Below are positions 1-5,526 of a DNA stretch of 5,526 bases, in pieces. Position numbers and translations under genes: made by a program. The notes under the pieces are model-generated. The model was not told the DNA's origin, did not search any database, and was given only the letters and a program-made list of their open reading frames with translations. Each line of letters opens with the position of its first letter. Within the stretch, counting starts at the first letter, position 1. The stretch comes from Bacteroidota bacterium (GTDB taxonomy: Bacteria; Bacteroidota; Bacteroidia; Flavobacteriales; Weeksellaceae), in the NCBI GenBank assembly GCA_018266965.1, contig JAFDZJ010000155.1:1-5526 (forward strand). The letters run 5' to 3'.

Positions 1-1
1 T

Positions 2-229
2 GATGAAATTTATAATATACTATTTGTAAAAACTACCGAAGGATTAGCTAGAGCAGCCAAAATGTTCGACAAAGACGTCTTGGACAAAGGAGTAGAATTT
101 ATAGGTGAAGGAGCAGAAGATTCAGGGAAATCTATGAAGAGATTTCAAAATGGAAATATCGAAAACTATGTGCTGATTATGTCATTGGCAGTTGGGTTAA
201 TTTTAATTATTAATTTTATTTTTCAATAA
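2..229 (+). CDS. nuoL: NADH-quinone oxidoreductase subunit L, C-terminal end (5' partial)
   Basis: Last 75 residues of the largest antiporter-like subunit of respiratory complex I, an inner-membrane proton-pumping channel protein; the rest lies left of the window. The frame is open from base 2 to a TAA stop at 227-229. The visible part begins with DEIYNILFVK, typical of the start of the long amphipathic lateral helix that runs along complex I after the main antiporter fold. A charged helical stretch follows, then a final hydrophobic segment (about YVLIMSLAVGLILIINFIF) that fits the last transmembrane helix anchoring the lateral helix. Identification rests on this C-terminal pattern and on its position directly before nuoM. 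The stop codon shares one base with the nuoM start, as expected for co-transcribed and translationally coupled genes. Confidence 0.93.
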   Translation, partial: DEIYNILFVKTTEGLARAAKMFDKDVLDKGVEFIGEGAEDSGKSMKRFQNGNIENYVLIMSLAVGLILIINFIFQ

Positions 230-1716
230 TGTCGAATTTATTACTAGCATTATTGCTATTGCCTCTTGTAGGCTCGGGTTTGGTCTTTGTACTTAGAAAT
301 AAAAGTAGCAAGATTGTAGCATTATTACTCGCTATTTTACAATTGGGATTTACCATTTGTATGATGGCTTCATTCAATCATGGACCTACTGTGGACGCTG
401 CATTGCAGTACGAAATACAATATCCTTGGTCCGACTACATTCGTAGTACCATTCATTTTGGTATCGATGGTATGAGTATGCTTTTGGTATTGCTTACCAA
501 TCTACTTGTTTTATTTGTTATTTTATCATCATTCAATGAAAAGAAATCTTACAACAACAATTTTTATGCTTTGATTTTGCTTATGCAATTTGGGTTGTTA
601 GGGGTATTTACAGCTCTTGATGGATTGTTGTTCTATATTTTTTGGGAGATTACACTTATTCCGATTTGGTTTATTGCAGGACTTTGGGGACAAGATGATA
701 AGAAATTCAGCTTTACAACCAAATTTTTTGTATATACATTTGTAGGGTCCTTATTTATGCTTTTAGGGTTGATATTTGTCTATCCCCATTCGGCTTCTTT
801 TGCACTTACAGATTTGTATAATGCACAACTTACTGTAACCGAACAAAACTTTGTTTTCTGGTTTATATTTTTCGCATTTGCTGTGAAATTACCAATTTTT
901 CCATTTCATACTTGGCAAGCGGACACTTATACATATTCTCCCACACAAGGTTCCATGTTGTTGTCTGGTATCATGTTGAAGATGGCAGTGTATGGATTGT
1001 TAAGATATTTATTGCCAATAACACCGTTGGCAATCGCTGGGACTTCTGGTGGTATTGCTATTATGTTGGCGGTATTCGGAATAATCTACGGTGCTTTGAT
1101 AGCTATTATTCAAAATGATGCTAAACGAATTATTGCCTTTTCTTCATTATCACATGTTGGACTAATAGTAGCAGGTATTTTTGCATCAGCGATATTAACT
1201 TTACAAGGAAAATTCACATTTGAAGGAGGACAAGGTGCAATGGTTCAATCTTTTGCTCACGGTATCAATGTTGTTGGATTATTCTATTGTGCAGATATTC
1301 TTTATAAACGATTCAAAACTAGGGATATAAGACAAATGGGTGGCTTGGCAAAAGTAGCTCCAAAATTTGCTATATTTTTCATGATTATTATGCTGGGTTC
1401 ACTAGGAGTGCCACTTACCAATGGTTTTATCGGGGAATTTATTTTGATAAAATCTGTTTTTGATTATAGTGTTATCTTAGGGGTAATTTCTGGTCTAACT
1501 GTGATTTTGGCTGCTGCTTATCTATTAAGATTTTATGGAAAAGCAATGTTTGGGAAAGGAAATCCGGAAATACTAACTTCTATGAAAGATTTGTCGGGTG
1601 TAGAGTTTGCAGTATTGGGAACAATTGCCATTCTTGTTTTAGCATTTGGGGTATATCCACAGTGTGTTTTGGATATGGTAAATTCCTCCTTGGAATTTAT
1701 TTATAAAGCATTGTAG
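229..1716 (+). CDS. nuoM: NADH-quinone oxidoreductase subunit M (complex I proton channel)
   Basis: A 495-residue inner-membrane protein, close to the usual NuoM length (about 500; 14 helices), one of three antiporter-like subunits that translocate protons as electrons pass from NADH to quinone. Seen in the sequence: an acidic residue in helix 5 (FWEITLIPIW, E140); the helix 7 channel lysine in FAVKLPIFPFHTW (K220); the helix 8 lysine in SGIMLKMAVYG (K251); the conserved QNDAKRIIAFSSLSHVG block (residues 295-311); a histidine in SFAHGINVVGLF (H344); and the helix 12 glutamate in NGFIGEF (E403). These correspond to E144, K234, K265 and E407 of E. coli NuoM, so the proton path looks intact. A glutamate at the helix 12 position separates NuoM from NuoL and NuoN, which have lysine. 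The ATG is chosen because it overlaps the nuoL stop (TAATG) and begins a hydrophobic helix. No internal defects were seen. Confidence 0.97.
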   Translation: MSNLLLALLLLPLVGSGLVFVLRNKSSKIVALLLAILQLGFTICMMASFNHGPTVDAALQYEIQYPWSDYIRSTIHFGIDGMSMLLVLLTNLLVLFVILSSFNEKKSYNNNFYALILLMQFGLLGVFTALDGLLFYIFWEITLIPIWFIAGLWGQDDKKFSFTTKFFVYTFVGSLFMLLGLIFVYPHSASFALTDLYNAQLTVTEQNFVFWFIFFAFAVKLPIFPFHTWQADTYTYSPTQGSMLLSGIMLKMAVYGLLRYLLPITPLAIAGTSGGIAIMLAVFGIIYGALIAIIQNDAKRIIAFSSLSHVGLIVAGIFASAILTLQGKFTFEGGQGAMVQSFAHGINVVGLFYCADILYKRFKTRDIRQMGGLAKVAPKFAIFFMIIMLGSLGVPLTNGFIGEFILIKSVFDYSVILGVISGLTVILAAAYLLRFYGKAMFGKGNPEILTSMKDLSGVEFAVLGTIAILVLAFGVYPQCVLDMVNSSLEFIYKAL

Positions 1717-1740
1717 TACAATTGGTTTAAATTTAATTTG
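1711..1740 (+). promoter_or_regulatory. Possible weak internal promoter before nuoN
   Basis: A TTG at 1711-1713 (the last sense codon of nuoM) is followed after 19 bases by TTAATTTG at 1733-1740, a 7-of-8 match to the Bacteroidota -7 element TAnnTTTG with acceptable spacing. If used, transcription would start near 1747 and leave a leader of about 63 bases before nuoN. The region is very A/T-rich, so a chance match is quite possible, and nuoN is more likely served mainly by operon read-through. Confidence 0.25.
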
Positions 1741-1809
1741 AGAGTTTATTAAAATTATAAGATTGAGGACATTTTTTTATCTAAAATCTTTTTTATACAA
1801 AAAAATAAT

Positions 1810-3189
1810 ATGACAGTTTTTATTATTGTTTTCTTAACAGCACTTGCATCTCTATTTGATGGGGTATTCGGCAATGGAAAATTAGCGAGATATTTCGGTA
1901 TTTTTGGACTTTTGGTAGCCTTGTATGGTTGCTATCTTCCAGAAGAAACTTTTTTCGACCAATACAATCACATGTTTCAGTTTGGTCCAAACGCTGCATT
2001 GTTTTCTAAAATTTCTATTGTGATAACAATTTTGATTTTTTTAATTGCTGGATTTGCATTTAGCAATCATAGGAGTCATCAATCGGAGTTGTATTCTTTG
2101 ATGTTATTTTCTTTGGCAGGTGGGATTATTTTGTTTGGTTTTCAAAATTTAGTTACTTTATTTTTAGGCATAGAAATACTATCCATACCACTTTATATAT
2201 TGGCAGGAGCAAACAAAACAGATTTGCGATCAACAGAAGCCTCTATGAAATATTTGCTATTAGGAGCATTTGCAACAGGATTTCTTTTGTTTGGTATTGC
2301 AATGATATATGGTTCTGTTGGAAGTTTTGATTTGTACAAAATTCAACATTATGGTACAGAACAAACTGGAAACCTTATGTTTCGTTTAGGAGCATTCATG
2401 ATGTTAGTTGCGTTGGCATTCAAAGTTTCCTTGGCACCATTTCACATGTGGAGTCCAGATGTCTATCAAGGTTCTCCATCTTTGATTTCTGTTTTTATGA
2501 TGACAGTAGTAAAAATTGCTGCATTTGTAGGATTTTTCAGATTGATGACCATAGCTTTTGGTGGTATTGTACCTATTTGGTTACCAGTAGTAGGTGTACT
2601 AATTATCATTACTCTACTATTGGCAAATGCAATGGGATTGGCACAGAGCAATGCTAAAAGAATGTTAGCGTATTCTTCGGTTTCTCACGCAGGTTACATT
2701 GCTTTGATATTTTTTGGAGTCAATAATTCATCGATTTATAATTTAGCGTTCTACCTTTTTGCCTATTCATTAGCAACAGTTGGTGTATTTATGAGTTTGA
2801 TTTGGGTGGAAAAATTAAAAAGAGAAACATCTTACATGGCATTCAAAGGTTTGGCAAAAAAAGAACCATTATTGGCTGTTGCAGCAACGGTTTCATTAAT
2901 CTCCATGTCAGGTATTCCACTAACTGCCGGATTTATAGGGAAATTTGGAATTTTCGCACAAGCAATTGTTACCAATCCAATGATTGTTTTAATTGCAATT
3001 TTGGGTTCTGCTATTTCTATTGCTTATTACCTAAGGCTAATAATTGCATCATTCTTTTATAAAGAAAGTAGTTTCAATACAATCGAAAAACCGTCGTTTA
3101 CCTATAACGCTGTTTCAATTGTCATCATTATAACTATAATAAGTTTAGGAGTTTATCCAGATTTATTCAAATGTATTTTTCATTTATAA
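1810..3189 (+). CDS. nuoN: NADH-quinone oxidoreductase subunit N (complex I proton channel)
   Basis: A 459-residue multi-helix inner-membrane protein, slightly shorter than E. coli NuoN (485). It is the antiporter-like subunit of complex I nearest the quinone module and the usual last gene of nuo operons. Channel residues are visible: helix 5 glutamate in LGIEILSIPLY (E122); helix 7 lysine in AFKVSLAPFHMWSPDVYQG (K205); helix 8 lysine in VVKIAAFVGFFR (K235); the QSNAKRMLAYSSVSHAGYI block (residues 279-297); and the helix 12 lysine in GFIGKF (K378). These match E133, K217, K247 and K395 of the E. coli protein. The ATG is preceded by an A-rich leader without a Shine-Dalgarno sequence, common in Bacteroidota. 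It is the first in-frame Met that opens a hydrophobic N-terminal helix. It lies 93 bases after nuoM, a looser junction than nuoL-nuoM, and is followed by a strong terminator. Confidence 0.96.
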   Translation: MTVFIIVFLTALASLFDGVFGNGKLARYFGIFGLLVALYGCYLPEETFFDQYNHMFQFGPNAALFSKISIVITILIFLIAGFAFSNHRSHQSELYSLMLFSLAGGIILFGFQNLVTLFLGIEILSIPLYILAGANKTDLRSTEASMKYLLLGAFATGFLLFGIAMIYGSVGSFDLYKIQHYGTEQTGNLMFRLGAFMMLVALAFKVSLAPFHMWSPDVYQGSPSLISVFMMTVVKIAAFVGFFRLMTIAFGGIVPIWLPVVGVLIIITLLLANAMGLAQSNAKRMLAYSSVSHAGYIALIFFGVNNSSIYNLAFYLFAYSLATVGVFMSLIWVEKLKRETSYMAFKGLAKKEPLLAVAATVSLISMSGIPLTAGFIGKFGIFAQAIVTNPMIVLIAILGSAISIAYYLRLIIASFFYKESSFNTIEKPSFTYNAVSIVIIITIISLGVYPDLFKCIFHL

Positions 3190-3211
3190 AAGCTTATACA
3201 CAAATCTTTAT

Positions 3212-3244
3212 AAATCCATTTTCTTATCAGAGAGTGGATTTTTT
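3212..3244 (+). terminator. Rho-independent terminator of the nuo operon
   Basis: Bases 3212-3224 pair with 3229-3241 in a 13-bp stem (two G-T wobbles) around the four-base loop TATC. The core is AAATCCA against TGGATTT. A six-base T-run (3239-3244) partly overlaps the descending arm. It begins 22 bases after the nuoN stop codon, as expected for the end of the complex I operon. Confidence 0.85.
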
Positions 3245-3245
3245 A

Positions 3246-3278
3246 TTGCGTACATGGATTTGTTTCAACTTATATTTG
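3246..3278 (+). promoter_or_regulatory. Putative Bacteroidota-type promoter for the small membrane-protein gene
   Basis: TTG at 3246-3248 is followed after 22 bases by TATATTTG at 3271-3278, a perfect match to the -7 consensus TAnnTTTG recognised by the Bacteroidota primary sigma factor. The spacing is near the long end of the usual range (about 17-23). The predicted start is near 3285, giving a leader of about 47 bases to the ATG at 3332. It lies directly after the nuo terminator, so the downstream gene is likely a separate transcription unit. Confidence 0.5.
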
Positions 3279-3331
3279 CCGGATATTATTCATTCTAAAA
3301 TAACACATCTAAAACGCTTACAAACCATCAG

Positions 3332-3634
3332 ATGAAATTAAAATCAGTAAATAAAATTATTTTGTGGACTTTGACTAGTCTTACTATTTTGACTATCATT
3401 GGACTTCTTAACTTTGGACACGGACTTGGAAATATTATCTATTTCCCGCCAATTATTTTTGCAAATATTGGACACTTTATAATAACAAAACATTTAACAA
3501 AGAAAAAGAATGACAACTATTGGCTGCCCATAATTCTAGTAAGTATATTTATTTGTATAGGAATACTTTATAGTGCAACACTTGGAAGAGGACCAGAATT
3601 TGCTTGGAATGGAAAAATATTTTTCACAAAATGA
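3332..3634 (+). CDS. Small hypothetical membrane protein (100 aa)
   Basis: I do not recognise a named family. The 100-residue product has three hydrophobic segments: about residues 9-27 (after a basic MKLKSVNK start), about 34-52, and about 64-82. The loop between the second and third is strongly basic (KHLTKKKND), suggesting that this loop is cytoplasmic. Glycine-rich turns GHGLGN (29-34) and GRGPEFAWNGK (86-96) stand out; the latter forms a short hydrophilic C-terminal tail. No catalytic motif or signal-peptide cleavage site is evident. Support that it is a real gene: a complete frame, a sensible hydrophobic pattern, a good promoter match upstream, and no better frame on either strand here. 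Codon use differs from nuoN: all 9 glycines are GGA, and 8 of 13 leucines use CTN codons (6 CTT), whereas 16 of the first 22 nuoN leucines are TTA/TTG. No Shine-Dalgarno motif is seen before the ATG. It ends 23 bases from the convergent outer-membrane gene. Function is unknown. Confidence 0.7.
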   Translation: MKLKSVNKIILWTLTSLTILTIIGLLNFGHGLGNIIYFPPIIFANIGHFIITKHLTKKKNDNYWLPIILVSIFICIGILYSATLGRGPEFAWNGKIFFTK

Positions 3635-3657
3635 ATGTTTAAATTGGCTATCGTCAC

Positions 3658-4743
3658 CTATTTCATTCGGAATACACTCATATCCAACTTCAAAGAGAAG
3701 AAATTAGAAAAATAGTTGGAGGCACCAATTCCACTATTAGAAATTGCATAATCCAGCTCCAATCCTTTGTATTTTATACCGATACCTGCACTAGGTTGAA
3801 AAGAAATTTTCCTTTTCAGATTTTCTATATCGGTAATGTTTTGAAATCTATTTACACCCAATCTCACAAAAATCATTTTTTGATAAGCCAATTCCGCACC
3901 TGCATAAGGTGTAATACTCGCAAAACTTGTAGAAATAACGGCTGCCGTCTTAGCAAAATCGATATTGATACCTGCTTCTGGCAATAATTCCAAATCTCTA
4001 GACAGTTCAAAGTTTTTGCTTACACCTGCATTTATTTTTGGCATAGTAATTTCCATTTTGTCCTTTGGTGCAGGATTGAATTCTTGTCCATTAACAACAG
4101 TCGATAATTCTTTTTGGTTGATGTTCCAAAAATTGACAGTCGTGAGTACATCTTTTGCTACCACTCCATAATTCCACTCGTTATCCGACTGATAGATAGC
4201 ACCAATATCAAAGCCAAACCCAAATCCACTGGCAAACTTACCAACATTTCTATAGATAATTTTCGCATTAATACCAATATTTAGATTTTGGTTTCCTCCA
4301 GGATTGAAAGCATACGAAAGTATCCCTGCATAATCTGCTTGAGAAAATTTGGTTATCTTATCATAATCTATATTACCTTCTGGATCAATCATCTGTGTGG
4401 TGTTCAGGATATTGTCCACTCCAAGTCTAACCACAGAAATGCCGATTACTCCATTTCCATCTTCCAATGGTTTTGCAAAAGCTAGATAATCGTATTTAGC
4501 AACACTTTCAAAATATTCGGCGTGCATAGCAGCACCTTGCCAATCTTTTTCTACAAAATTGAGTCCAGCAGGATTCCACATCGGAGCATACACATCGTTT
4601 TGGTTGGAGATTACTGCTCCACCCATTGCAATTCCTCTTGCTCCAGCTCCTATGTTCAGGAATTCATTGGAATATTTTCTTACAATTTGTGCGTTGAGTA
4701 TCCATTGAGAGAAAATAAAAATGATGACAAGTACTTTTTTCAT
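3658..4743 (-). CDS. porV2: PorV/PorQ-family outer-membrane beta-barrel protein, PorV2-like
   Basis: A 361-residue exported protein of the PorV/PorQ (UPF0164, FadL-like) family. PorV itself is the outer-membrane shuttle that hands T9SS cargo to the PorU sortase. The role of the PorV2 branch is less certain, so the name is by resemblance only. The start at 4743 is chosen because it opens a clear signal peptide: MKK, a hydrophobic core, and likely cleavage after LNA (residue 18), leaving a glutamine as first mature residue, the usual Bacteroidota pattern. The same frame stays open further upstream, but that stretch overlaps the transporter gene and does not look like protein. After the signal comes the family signature: KYSNEFLNIGAGARGIAMGG (23-42), then NDVYAPMWNPAGL (49-61). 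Alternating polar/aromatic strands of a beta-barrel follow, with glycine-rich turns, to a C-terminal strand near FSLKLDMSVF. It lies 29 bases after the transporter gene and may have its own promoter. No other T9SS gene is visible. Confidence 0.85.
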   Translation of the reverse strand: MKKVLVIIFIFSQWILNAQIVRKYSNEFLNIGAGARGIAMGGAVISNQNDVYAPMWNPAGLNFVEKDWQGAAMHAEYFESVAKYDYLAFAKPLEDGNGVIGISVVRLGVDNILNTTQMIDPEGNIDYDKITKFSQADYAGILSYAFNPGGNQNLNIGINAKIIYRNVGKFASGFGFGFDIGAIYQSDNEWNYGVVAKDVLTTVNFWNINQKELSTVVNGQEFNPAPKDKMEITMPKINAGVSKNFELSRDLELLPEAGINIDFAKTAAVISTSFASITPYAGAELAYQKMIFVRLGVNRFQNITDIENLKRKISFQPSAGIGIKYKGLELDYAISNSGIGASNYFSNFFSLKLDMSVFRMK

Positions 4744-4759
4744 ATCTATATTAAAGTTA

Positions 4760-4767
4760 CAAATATA
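4760..4767 (-). promoter_or_regulatory. Perfect -7 element (TAnnTTTG) before the PorV2-like gene
   Basis: On the minus strand the gap between the transporter stop and the PorV2-like start reads TATATTTG, followed by TAACTTTA. This is an exact match to the Bacteroidota -7 box. Transcription would start near 4753, about 10 bases before the ATG, a very short leader that is tolerable where Shine-Dalgarno pairing is not used. No TTG is present 17-23 bases upstream, so the -33 element is missing and the promoter is only tentative. Confidence 0.4.
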
Positions 4768-4772
4768 AGAGA

Positions 4773-5526
4773 TTATGCTTTTAATTGTTTTTGTTTTTTT
4801 GCTTTTATCACTCCATTTATTATTATTGCTAAAATCATAATGGCGGAAGATGTGTAAAAGACGGGACTCATTTGCTCCGATTGTCCAAAAATAAAATATG
4901 CCAATATAATTCCATAGATGGGTTCTAGATTTACAGTTAGTATTAGGGTAAAAGGCGAAATATATTTCATCAACTGTACAGACTCCAACATAGGAAATGC
5001 AGTAAAAACACCAGCCAACAAAGTTATCAATCCTATATCTCTCCAAGAAACATTTCCTATTTCTATTATTTGTCCAGTGAAAATATATAAAATCGAAAGA
5101 ATTACCCAACCCGAAAAAATTTCATAAAAAATAATATTCCCAGCACTTGTCTTTCCAAATATTTTACCATTCAAAACAGAGAATACTGTGCCGAAAAAAG
5201 CACAGATAATCCCATAGATAATCCCAATTTTGTGTTGAAACTCGGTTTTGAAAATCAAACCCATACAGATGACCATTACTATCCCCATTATAATCTCTGA
5301 AAAATCTATTTTCCGTTTGAAAATTATCGGTTCCAGCAATGCAGCAAACAAAGTAGAAAGTGAGAGGCAACTAAGAGCTATGGACACATTGGCAACCTTG
5401 ATAGAGGTAAAAAAACAAAACCAATGGAATGCCATAAAACCACCTATAATAGCAAGTTTGAAAAATATTTTTTTAGATATTTTTAAATTTTCTTTTTTCA
5501 CAAATCGTATATAGATAAAAAGAAAA
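4773..5526 (-). CDS. EamA/RhaT-type drug/metabolite transporter (5' partial)
   Basis: An inner-membrane permease of the drug/metabolite transporter (DMT) superfamily; the substrate cannot be read from sequence. 250 residues are visible. Complete members have about 290-300 residues and ten helices, so roughly 40-50 N-terminal residues lie beyond the right edge. The frame stays open to the edge, and the residues before the GTG at 5501 (FLFIYIRF) continue a hydrophobic helix into RFVKKENLK, so that GTG is an internal valine codon, not a start. Two EamA repeats are visible. The first ends in the block VANVSIALSCLSLSTLFAA, LEPIIF. The second carries the matching block YISPFTLILTVNLEPIYGI, then a last helix and a basic tail (KAKKQKQLKA). 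The conserved EP motif appears in both repeats. The stop is followed after 29 bases by the PorV2-like gene on the same strand. The two may share a transcript, though no functional link is evident. Confidence 0.9.
   Translation of the reverse strand, partial: FLFIYIRFVKKENLKISKKIFFKLAIIGGFMAFHWFCFFTSIKVANVSIALSCLSLSTLFAALLEPIIFKRKIDFSEIIMGIVMVICMGLIFKTEFQHKIGIIYGIICAFFGTVFSVLNGKIFGKTSAGNIIFYEIFSGWVILSILYIFTGQIIEIGNVSWRDIGLITLLAGVFTAFPMLESVQLMKYISPFTLILTVNLEPIYGIILAYFIFGQSEQMSPVFYTSSAIMILAIIINGVIKAKKQKQLKA

Noticed and set aside
912..1118. Plus-strand open frames inside nuoM and nuoN, such as 912-1118, 2448-2657 and 2802-3062
   Set aside because: They lie wholly inside strongly supported genes in other frames and encode Trp/Cys/Tyr-rich nonsense sequence.
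1759..1794. Inverted repeat plus T-run between nuoM and nuoN as a true terminator
   Set aside because: The stem is only 6 bp, mostly A/T, around a 20-base loop. It is too weak for a terminator call, and ending transcription here would cut off nuoN.
3612..3625. Perfect 14-base palindrome GAAAAATATTTTTC
   Set aside because: A/T-only core inside the coding sequence of the small gene (KIFF codons), with no loop and no T-run after it. Expected by chance in such A/T-rich DNA.
3796..4857. Several plus-strand open frames of 63-111 codons opposite the PorV2-like gene
   Set aside because: They are antisense shadows of the outer-membrane and transporter genes, rich in Cys, His and Ser, with no domain-like pattern or start signals.
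4744..5109. In-frame upward extension of the PorV2-like gene to an ATG at 5109, adding about 122 residues
   Set aside because: The extension overlaps the well-supported transporter gene in another frame, reads as low-quality Cys/Tyr/Asn-rich sequence, and would bury the clear signal peptide at 4743.
5499..5501. GTG as the start of the transporter gene
   Set aside because: The frame stays open to the window edge, the upstream residues continue a hydrophobic helix, and the family needs about 40-50 more N-terminal residues. The GTG is an internal valine codon.

Overview
The window looks like an ordinary chromosomal segment of a low-GC (about one third G+C) member of the Bacteroidota, probably class Flavobacteriia. 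Four things point there: a PorV/PorQ-type outer-membrane protein, a family tied to the Bacteroidota type IX secretion system (T9SS); promoter-like elements of the Bacteroidota form TAnnTTTG; translation starts with A/T-rich leaders and no Shine-Dalgarno motif; and the wording of the NuoM helix 7/8 region. The genus cannot be fixed from what is visible.

Left part (1-3244, plus strand): the 3' end of the nuo operon for respiratory complex I. It holds the last 75 residues of NuoL, then complete NuoM (495 aa) and NuoN (459 aa). These are the three antiporter-like membrane subunits that carry the proton-pumping channels. nuoL and nuoM overlap by one base (TAATG). nuoM and nuoN are separated by 93 A/T-rich bases that contain a possible weak internal promoter. 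A strong hairpin plus T-run (3212-3244) closes the operon.

Middle (3245-3634, plus strand): a single small gene of unknown function (100 aa, three predicted membrane segments). It sits between the nuo terminator and the convergent genes and has its own good Bacteroidota-type promoter match. Its codon choice differs from nuoN.

Right part (3658-5526, minus strand): two genes read leftwards. The first is a drug/metabolite-transporter (EamA/RhaT) permease whose 5' end lies beyond the right edge. The second, 29 bases downstream, is a 361-aa PorV/PorQ-family outer-membrane beta-barrel, most like the protein called PorV2. The 29-base gap carries a perfect TAnnTTTG element, so the barrel gene may also be transcribed on its own. 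It converges on the small gene with 23 bases between the stop codons.

No tRNA, rRNA, CRISPR array, insertion sequence or phage gene was seen. I found no convincing new multi-gene system. The least explained item is the small orphan membrane protein.
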